DNA of 10,313 nucleotides from Deltaproteobacteria bacterium. Its GTDB lineage: Bacteria > Desulfobacterota > Syntrophia > Syntrophales > Smithellaceae. Of this stretch, positions 5,574-10,313 are shown piece after piece. The stretch's first letter is position 1; every line of letters begins with the position of its first letter. The stretch is from assembly GCA_009668925.1 (NCBI GenBank), contig SBEK01000142.1, forward strand, positions 1-10,313, read 5' to 3'. The notes below the pieces were generated by a model. The model searched no databases and had not been told where the DNA came from. It saw only the letters and a list, made by a program, of their open reading frames with translations. The position numbers and the translations under genes were made by a program.

Positions 5574-7223
5574 ATGTCCGAAAAAACTTATCTTGGCGGA
5601 GAGAGCTACGCGTATCCCTTAATCATCAAAAAACTTCTGAACACCCCCCTGATCTATGCACCGGATCAGGAGATCGTCTATCGGGACGAATCACGGTACA
5701 CGTATCGAACATTGAATGAACGCATCGGGCGTCTGGCAAACGCGCTTGAGAAGGCAGGGGTTGCTGGCGGGGACACCGTGGCCGTGTTTGATTATGACAG
5801 CCACCGTTACCTGGAGTGTTTCTTTGCGATTCCCATGATGGGAGCGGTTCTGCAGACCGTTAACTGGAGATTGTCCGCTGATCAGATTGTCTACACCATC
5901 AATCATGCGGAAGCCAGGGCCATCATCATCCATGCCGATTTTTTCCCCATCCTCGCGGAAATTCAGGATCAGCTGGAAACGGTTCAAACCGTTATCGTGG
6001 TCTCCTCGGGCGGAGCTGTTCCGGGCTTTAAGCATCCTGTCGCCGGCAATTATGAAGATTTGCTGGCCTCGGCAGCCGTCTCCTATGATTTCCCCGATCT
6101 TGATGAAAATACGAGAGCGACGACTTTTTACACGACCGGAACAACCGGTTTGCCCAAGGGGGTGTATTATTCGCATCGCCAGCTCGTGCTCCACACGTTT
6201 TCCGTGGCCGTCGCCTTAGGGTCGTACAACACCATCGGACGATTCCGGTCCAATGATGTGTATATGCCCATTACACCGATGTTTCACGTTCATGCCTGGG
6301 GACTGCCTTACGTGGCCACGTTGCTTTGCGCCAAACAGGTTTATCCCGGCAAATACGAACCGGAAATGCTGCTTAAGCTGGTCGACCGCGAAAAAGTGAC
6401 ATTTTCTCACTGTGTTCCGACGATCCTCCAGATGATCGTATCCAGTCCGACGGCGCAGAAAATCGATCTCACAAACTGGAAGGTCATGATCGGAGGATCG
6501 AGACTGACCAAAGCGCTGGCCCAGTCCGCCCGCGAAATCGGCATCACTGTTTTTACCGGGTACGGGATGTCGGAAACCTGTCCGGTGATCAGCATCAGCG
6601 TGCCCAAGCCGGATTTGCCTCAAATAGAAGAAGATGTATTGGCCGACGTCGTCATCCGAACCGGCCTTCCCATTCCGCTGGCCGAAATTCAGGTGGTGGA
6701 TGCCGAGGACAAGCCGCTGCCTCATGACGGCGCATCTTCGGGCGAAGTGGTGCTGCGATCGCCCTGGCTCACCAAAAGCTATGCCAAGGCCCCCGACAAA
6801 ACGGAAGAGCTCTGGCGCAACGGATGGCTGCATACCGGAGACGTCGGACACATTGAAGACGGCTATTTGCAGATTACCGACCGCATCAAGGACGTCATCA
6901 AGAGCGGCGGCGAGTGGGTGTCCTCGCTGGATCTGGAAAATATGATCAGCCAGCATGAAGCCGTTCTGGAATCGGCGGCGATCGGGATTCCGGATGAGAA
7001 ATGGGGGGAGCGGCCGCTCATATTCGTGGTCTTAAAACCCGGTTACGAACGGCAGGTCGGGTCCGCCGAATTCAAGGTGCACATGCAGGGCTTTGCCGGG
7101 CAGGGACGGCTGCCCAAATACGGCGTTCCCGATCGGTACGAGATCGTTGATCAGATCGCCAAAACGAGCATCGGGAAAATCAACAAGAAATGGCTGAGGG
7201 AACAGTATATCACCAGGCGATAA
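5574..7223 (+). CDS. AlkK-like fatty-acid--CoA ligase (AMP-forming)
   Basis: 549 residues, the normal length for the medium/long-chain ligases related to AlkK. It makes acyl-CoA from a free acid, ATP and CoA. Visible motifs: P-loop YTTGTTGLPKG (186-196), the subfamily-typical PMFHVHAWG (235-243), TGYGMSE (328-334), HTGD with Asp423, hinge TDRIKD (435-440), SGGEWVSS (444-451), and the catalytic K535 in KTSIGKINKK. PMFHVHAWG and GGEW separate this protein from the FadD15-like ligase at 2194, so the two are different subfamilies and not a recent duplication. AAGGAG six bases before ATG 5574 fixes the start. The gene ends in its own terminator and is probably monocistronic, perhaps with a long regulated leader. 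Family members act on medium- to long-chain fatty acids; some act on aryl-alkanoates, so the substrate remains open. Confidence 0.93.
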   Translation: MSEKTYLGGESYAYPLIIKKLLNTPLIYAPDQEIVYRDESRYTYRTLNERIGRLANALEKAGVAGGDTVAVFDYDSHRYLECFFAIPMMGAVLQTVNWRLSADQIVYTINHAEARAIIIHADFFPILAEIQDQLETVQTVIVVSSGGAVPGFKHPVAGNYEDLLASAAVSYDFPDLDENTRATTFYTTGTTGLPKGVYYSHRQLVLHTFSVAVALGSYNTIGRFRSNDVYMPITPMFHVHAWGLPYVATLLCAKQVYPGKYEPEMLLKLVDREKVTFSHCVPTILQMIVSSPTAQKIDLTNWKVMIGGSRLTKALAQSAREIGITVFTGYGMSETCPVISISVPKPDLPQIEEDVLADVVIRTGLPIPLAEIQVVDAEDKPLPHDGASSGEVVLRSPWLTKSYAKAPDKTEELWRNGWLHTGDVGHIEDGYLQITDRIKDVIKSGGEWVSSLDLENMISQHEAVLESAAIGIPDEKWGERPLIFVVLKPGYERQVGSAEFKVHMQGFAGQGRLPKYGVPDRYEIVDQIAKTSIGKINKKWLREQYITRR

Positions 7224-7242
7224 ACAGTAAGACCCCACCCGG

Positions 7243-7290
7243 ATCGGGCGTTTACGGCAGCGCTGTTGGCGGCGTGAACGCCCGATTTTT
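7243..7290 (+). terminator. Rho-independent terminator after the AlkK-like ligase
   Basis: A 14-bp stem (7243-7256 with 7273-7286, one G-U pair) encloses a 16-base loop and runs straight into TTTTT (7286-7290) and ATT. It begins 20 bases after the stop at 7223. Confidence 0.9.
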
Positions 7291-7309
7291 ATTGTCGGGC
7301 AAGTGTTCA

Positions 7310-7338
7310 TTGACACCGTGTTGCTCTTCTTGTACGGT
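7310..7338 (+). promoter_or_regulatory. Candidate promoter of the MBL-fold fusion gene
   Basis: A perfect -35 TTGACA (7310-7315) is followed after 17 bases by TACGGT (7333-7338), a 3/6 -10. The start site would be near 7345, 44 bases before the TTG start codon. The inverted repeat CACCGT (7314-7319)/ACGGTG (7334-7339) covers both promoter boxes, with centres 20 bases apart, as an operator would. Confidence 0.45.
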
Positions 7339-7375
7339 GCCCGCATGATCGCTTATCCAAAAATACATGCCGGAA

Positions 7376-7382
7376 AAAGGAG
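7376..7382 (+). promoter_or_regulatory. Near-ideal ribosome binding site for a TTG start
   Basis: AAAGGAG ends six bases before TTG at 7389-7391. The spacing and strength decide this TTG start, since no ATG or GTG in frame lies close by with a comparable site. Confidence 0.8.
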
Positions 7383-7388
7383 CCATCC

Positions 7389-9119
7389 TTGCTGACCAAT
7401 CAGACCTGGCAGCCGCTTCCGGGCACCCGACAGGCGGAAATATACCCCTATCTCAGGAGACCCGATGTCCTGTCCTCGAATTCCTGTCTCATCCGCACGC
7501 CCGATCAGATCATTCTCATCGATGCCGGCGCTCTGGCTTCGCAGACAGCGGAACTCGGCCGGATACTGACTGAATGTCAGAGCCTGCGTTCCCGTCCGGT
7601 GATGATTTATTTGACGCATTGCCACATCGATCATTCCCTGCAAGTCGCCGCCCAGAGGCAGATGGTGACGACGGCGCCCGTCTGGATTGCCGTTCAGGAG
7701 GAAGGAGCGGTCTGCCTGATCGACGGTGATCGCGATAAAACCATCGCCGAACTTTACGGCACGACCTTTCCCTCCATGCAGCCGGATATCCGCCTGCTGA
7801 CGGCACAGGACCGGAAAAGACACGCGTCCCGCCGCATCGCTGTTGCTCCGGGCGTCGTGTTGACACTGCACATGGAAGATGTTCCGACGGACCGGGGCAA
7901 GCCGTGGGTCAGGCAGGTCATTTCCATGGGCGGAGGCGACCATCTGGAGGTCTATCCGCTGCCCGGCCACAGCCCGGACAGTGTCTGCATTCGCATAGGC
8001 GAGGTCCTCTTCATCGGCGATTTGCTGACGGCGGCGAATCCCATGGTGGCCGGCATATCCGGCTGGCACCGGGACGATCTCAGCGACTCGCTTTCGCGGG
8101 TCCGGTGGCTTCTGGATCATATGCCGATCCGTTCTTGCTTTCCCGGCCACGGCGCAATGATCCCGGCCGACAAGGTCCGCGGCATTCTGGAGAATCTGAA
8201 CCGGAAAACACAATGTTTGGACGATGTGACTCAGATGAACGAGGAGCGTCTCTTTCAGATAACGGATTACGCACTGGAACTGATCGACGAAGCCGAGGAG
8301 GCTTTCTCGGCCATTGCCGGCCGGCTTCTTTATGCGGCCCATCAGCTGGAGCAACTGGAGGAGGCGGATGCCGCCCGCCGTTGTCGCGCGGCAATGAACA
8401 TGGACGAGATCGATGCCTGTCTCTCGGAATTCAGGGCAATCTGCGGACGGTTTGCGGACGAAAAAATGCTCCGCGTGGAATTTGCGCACGGCGCGCTGCG
8501 GGTGATTGAAAAAATGAAGTCTCTGTTTGACCCCCGGCCGCTTTCCGCCGTTTTGCCTCAGTCGCTGATCAACCAGGGAACGAGTCTGCTTCTGGATTTC
8601 ATCGGGATCGCGAACGGGCGCCGCAATCTTGAAGAATTTATTCCGACGGATGTGAATGCGCTGATCGGCGACGTATTGCAGGCGTGGCAGGTGAACCCGC
8701 ATCAGGACACCGCCGTGATCGATCAGGCCGACGATGACGAAAAATACCTGGCGGCGCTGGTCCTGCGCGTCGGCTGCGGACCTTCCGTCAGCCGTCCGGC
8801 GGTGAATTTTACCGCCTGGCAAAACCTTCCTTTTGTTCGCATCGCCGCCGGCCGTTTTTTCAATACCCTGATGAATTTTCTGGACTGGCTCAGGCTCGCC
8901 GCTCCGTCATCCATCGATATGACCACGGCCGGTGATTTCAGCAATCCCGTGATCTGTGTGCTGCCCAAGGGGTGGAAGGGTGGGGCGCCGACGCCTCACG
9001 AGGAGAAAAAAATCAATTCCTTCGGACGCCGGTTTCGCCTGTGCGGACTGATCCTCACCGCGCAGGAAGACGGTTTCCGGCTGACGCCGGCCGAAAATCA
9101 GGCGGAGCCCCGTCGGTAG
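7389..9119 (+). CDS. Metallo-beta-lactamase-fold protein fused to a degenerate histidine-kinase-like region
   Basis: 576 residues from TTG 7389. Residues 1 to about 265 form a complete metallo-beta-lactamase-fold metal site: HxHxDH (His77, His79, Asp81, His82), His194 in PGHSPDS, Asp211 in FIGDLL and His254 in FPGHG, the glyoxalase-II-like dinuclear set. A helical stretch (about 268-360) follows. From about 365 onward the sequence resembles a sensor kinase linker and ATP-binding domain: EFIPTDVNALIGDVL (416-430) like the conserved FxPVDLNxLxxEVL, a weak N-box RFFNTLMNFLDWL (489-501), and a late GLIL...DGFRL like the G-box and end of HATPase_c. The second N-box Asn is a Trp, so ATP binding is doubtful. 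The metal-site call is firm; the C-terminal call is inference. It could be a hydrolase with a dimerisation module, or a sensor that reads a metal-bound ligand. It stands alone, with its own promoter. Confidence 0.85.
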   Translation: MLTNQTWQPLPGTRQAEIYPYLRRPDVLSSNSCLIRTPDQIILIDAGALASQTAELGRILTECQSLRSRPVMIYLTHCHIDHSLQVAAQRQMVTTAPVWIAVQEEGAVCLIDGDRDKTIAELYGTTFPSMQPDIRLLTAQDRKRHASRRIAVAPGVVLTLHMEDVPTDRGKPWVRQVISMGGGDHLEVYPLPGHSPDSVCIRIGEVLFIGDLLTAANPMVAGISGWHRDDLSDSLSRVRWLLDHMPIRSCFPGHGAMIPADKVRGILENLNRKTQCLDDVTQMNEERLFQITDYALELIDEAEEAFSAIAGRLLYAAHQLEQLEEADAARRCRAAMNMDEIDACLSEFRAICGRFADEKMLRVEFAHGALRVIEKMKSLFDPRPLSAVLPQSLINQGTSLLLDFIGIANGRRNLEEFIPTDVNALIGDVLQAWQVNPHQDTAVIDQADDDEKYLAALVLRVGCGPSVSRPAVNFTAWQNLPFVRIAAGRFFNTLMNFLDWLRLAAPSSIDMTTAGDFSNPVICVLPKGWKGGAPTPHEEKKINSFGRRFRLCGLILTAQEDGFRLTPAENQAEPRR

Positions 9120-9140
9120 CCCCAGGAACGCGGCTGCGGG

Positions 9141-9530
9141 TTATTTCATCTTCTGCAGCATATCGCCCATCATTTTGTGGACCAGATTCACAGCCTTGAG
9201 CGGGCGCAGCATCACCTTGAAATCGGTGATCCGGCCGTCTTCGCCCCACGTGATCATGTCTACGCCGTTGATCGAGATGCCGTCAATGACCGTTTGAAAT
9301 TCAAGAACGGCATGGTTGCCGGATATCACTTCGCGCAGATATTGAAACGTTTCGTTGTTCAGGACGTACAGAGCCGCGGTCAGATAGAGTTTGGTGATCG
9401 GTTTTCCCGCCTGCGGCGTATGCACGACGGGGGAGTGGAAGACGACGTTTTCGGCGAGAATGTCGTCGAGTCCCGCGGCGTCCTTTGTCGCCAGCAGTTT
9501 GTGCCATGCAGCGATCGTATTTTCAATCAT
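9141..9530 (-). CDS. NTF2/SnoaL-like family protein
   Basis: 129 residues. The order of an N-terminal helix (MIENTIAAWHKLLATKD), a polar turn LDDILAENVVFHSPVV, then alternating beta strands ending in IDGISINGVDMITWGEDGRITDFKVMLRP is the cone-shaped NTF2-like fold (SnoaL/limonene-hydrolase group). Members are small-molecule isomerases, hydrolases, or ligand binders; no clear catalytic pair can be assigned here, so the function is unknown. The ATG at 9530-9528 is preceded by GAGG with eight bases of spacing. Length is typical for single-domain members. It converges on the metallo-beta-lactamase fusion with only 21 bases between stops, where I see no obvious terminator. It follows the 116-residue hypothetical on the same strand by 62 bases, so the two might be co-transcribed unless the weak hairpin between them terminates. 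Confidence 0.85.
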   Translation of the reverse strand: MIENTIAAWHKLLATKDAAGLDDILAENVVFHSPVVHTPQAGKPITKLYLTAALYVLNNETFQYLREVISGNHAVLEFQTVIDGISINGVDMITWGEDGRITDFKVMLRPLKAVNLVHKMMGDMLQKMK

Positions 9531-9570
9531 CGTTCAAACCTCACAGGAAAGTAAGAAAGCGCCAGCTTTC

Positions 9571-9594
9571 AAAAAAAGACGAACACCCGGTCTT
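9571..9594 (-). terminator. Weak intrinsic terminator between the 116-aa gene and the NTF2-like gene
   Basis: On the minus strand, AAGAC (9594-9590) and GTCTT (9580-9576) form a 5-bp stem with a 9-base loop, and the run of seven T residues (9577-9571) overlaps and follows the stem. The left arm overlaps the stop codon at 9595-9593. The stem is short, so termination may be partial. A second small hairpin (GAAAGC 9555-9560/GCTTTC 9565-9570) lies just beyond. Confidence 0.35.
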
Positions 9595-9943
9595 ATTGGC
9601 CGGGCAGGACAATGCGGGATTGTTCCTGACGATGCATCTCCTCGGCTTCGGCAATCATTGCCCGAACCGCTTTTTCAACCGCATCCGGCAACTTGGCCGC
9701 GGCGTCGGCCAGCGTTTTGGCGCCTTCAATAATGCACTGGACGGGGATGGGCCCGTTCGGGGACATGAGCTGGGCCATTCCGGTGAAGATGGGCTCCCGG
9801 CTTTCATCGGGTGTGCCGTCGATTTTGACGGGGGTGAGGCGCCGGATCGTGGCGTTGGTCAGATCCGTAAAGGCCTCTTCCCTGTATAGATTGTCCGGAT
9901 TCATCTTGATATTGGTTATTTTGGGTTCGTTGATGTCGCTCAT
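9593..9943 (-). CDS. Conserved-looking hypothetical protein, probably cytoplasmic
   Basis: 116 residues with no signal peptide, no membrane helix and one Cys. The N-terminal half contains KMNPDNLYREEAFTDL and RRLTPVKIDGTPD, consistent with a small beta-sheet. The C-terminal half (GAKTLADAAAKLPDAVEKAVRAMIAEAEEM) is a long amphipathic helix with heptad-like Ala/Leu/Val spacing. FTGMAQLMSPNGPIPVQCII in the middle resembles a domain-swapped or dimerising strand pair. I do not recognise a characterised family; similar small proteins occur in Desulfobacterota without a function. The start is firm: AAAGGAG with six bases of spacing before ATG 9943. It is the first gene of a possible two-gene unit with the NTF2-like protein. 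Confidence 0.75.
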   Translation of the reverse strand: MSDINEPKITNIKMNPDNLYREEAFTDLTNATIRRLTPVKIDGTPDESREPIFTGMAQLMSPNGPIPVQCIIEGAKTLADAAAKLPDAVEKAVRAMIAEAEEMHRQEQSRIVLPGQ

Positions 9944-10230
9944 GGGAGTCTCCTTTGCCTGGGGGGATGATGGTTCTATGCCCCGAAAATAGACGGGAAG
10001 CGCAAACGAACGGAGCGGCCCATGTTTTTTCGGATCACGGTTGATCCCTACACCGAAAAGACGGTCGGGTCAAATGAAATCGGGAAGCGGCGTCCGGGGA
10101 GAGCGATAGCGATCCGGTCGTGAACGGATGTCGGGACGAAATCTTGAGAGAGACGAGGGTTGCCGGTTTTTGTAGGACGGCAAGAAACCTGCATCTTCTT
10201 GGGGCCGCGCGTGCGTCGGCGGCGAAAATA
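9944..10230. other. Intergenic region without a convincing gene
   Basis: Beyond the ribosome site of the 116-residue gene I see no gene. A 33-codon frame from ATG 10022 has no ribosome site and no recognisable pattern. A 6-bp inverted repeat TTGCCG/CGGCAA (10160-10165 and 10178-10183) is present but unremarkable. No convincing promoter could be assigned. Confidence 0.5.
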
Positions 10231-10231
10231 A

Positions 10232-10267
10232 AAGAAGAGCCCTGTTCCGGGGAGCAGAGCTCTTCTT
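10232..10267 (-). terminator. Hairpin terminator, best oriented for a minus-strand gene to the right
   Basis: AAGAAGAGC (10232-10240) pairs perfectly with GCTCTTCTT (10259-10267), and CTGTTC (10242-10247) pairs with GAGCAG (10252-10257) inside with one G-T. Reading the minus strand, the stem is followed by TTTTATTTT; on the plus strand the tail GTTTATT is weaker. It would terminate transcription entering from the right edge. Confidence 0.7.
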
Positions 10268-10278
10268 GTTTATTGATC

Positions 10279-10313
10279 CTAAATCAGCTCCAGCGTTTTT
10301 CTTTCACTGCGTT
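10279..10313 (-). CDS. Possible C-terminus of a minus-strand gene at the right edge
   Basis: Only the last ten codons would be visible. A minus-strand frame reads RSERKTLELI and stops at TAG (10281-10279), 11 bases before the terminator hairpin. A second frame, ending AVKEKRWS with TGA at 10286-10284, is equally possible. The terminator right after is the main support. Product unknown. Confidence 0.3.
   Translation of the reverse strand, partial: RSERKTLELI

Noticed and set aside
7353..8822. 489-codon open frame on the minus strand opposite the MBL-fold fusion
   Set aside because: The plus strand has the full metal-ligand set, promoter and ribosome site; the antisense translation has no family features and ends beyond the plus-strand start.
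9120..9140. Terminator between the convergent MBL fusion and NTF2-like genes
   Set aside because: The 21-base spacer is GC-rich but has no clear stem and no T-run on either strand.
10022..10123. 33-codon frame from ATG at 10022
   Set aside because: No ribosome binding site and no recognisable pattern; too short to support.
1..10313. CRISPR array, tRNA, transposase or phage gene
   Set aside because: No regularly spaced repeats, no cloverleaf with acceptor CCA, and no recognisable recombinase or phage protein in any frame read.

Overview
The window looks like a chromosomal stretch from an anaerobic, fatty- or aromatic-acid-metabolising bacterium, most likely of the Desulfobacterota (former Deltaproteobacteria, Syntrophus/Smithella-like). 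This is inferred from the gene content: a LivK-type solute-binding protein, a Cys-rich dicluster ferredoxin-like protein of a type common in that group, and two different acyl-CoA synthetases. No marker gene settles the taxonomy. There is no rRNA, tRNA, CRISPR array, phage gene, transposase or toxin module.

Layout. The left edge (1-617) is the C-terminal part of a branched-chain-amino-acid-type ABC transporter substrate-binding protein, closed by a strong intrinsic terminator. A short dispersed-type hairpin repeat follows at about 821-848. A minus-strand gene (882-2012) encodes a winged-helix/Cys-rich/2x[4Fe-4S] protein. It is divergent from a long-chain acyl-CoA synthetase (2194-3966), with promoter signals in the shared spacer. 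The synthetase converges, over a bidirectional terminator, on a minus-strand exported helical protein of unknown function (4019-4657). Divergent from that is a tiny three-helix membrane protein (4857-5156). A 417-base AT-rich gap with promoter-like and palindromic sequence leads to a second, AlkK-like acyl-CoA synthetase (5574-7223), which ends in a good terminator. Next is a 576-residue protein (7389-9119) that starts at TTG. It has a complete metallo-beta-lactamase-fold metal site at its N-terminus and a C-terminal half that resembles a degenerate histidine kinase. Converging on it from the right are an NTF2/SnoaL-like protein (9141-9530) and a conserved-looking 116-residue hypothetical (9593-9943). 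The right edge holds a hairpin terminator and perhaps the last codons of another minus-strand gene.

How the genes may work together. Substrate uptake (binding protein), activation of fatty or aromatic acids to CoA thioesters (two ligases of different subfamilies) and Fe-S electron transfer fit one catabolic theme. The genes nevertheless look like mostly separate transcription units, with alternating strands and a terminator after several of them. The most unusual item is the metallo-beta-lactamase/histidine-kinase-like fusion. I found no defence system or other clearly new multi-gene system.
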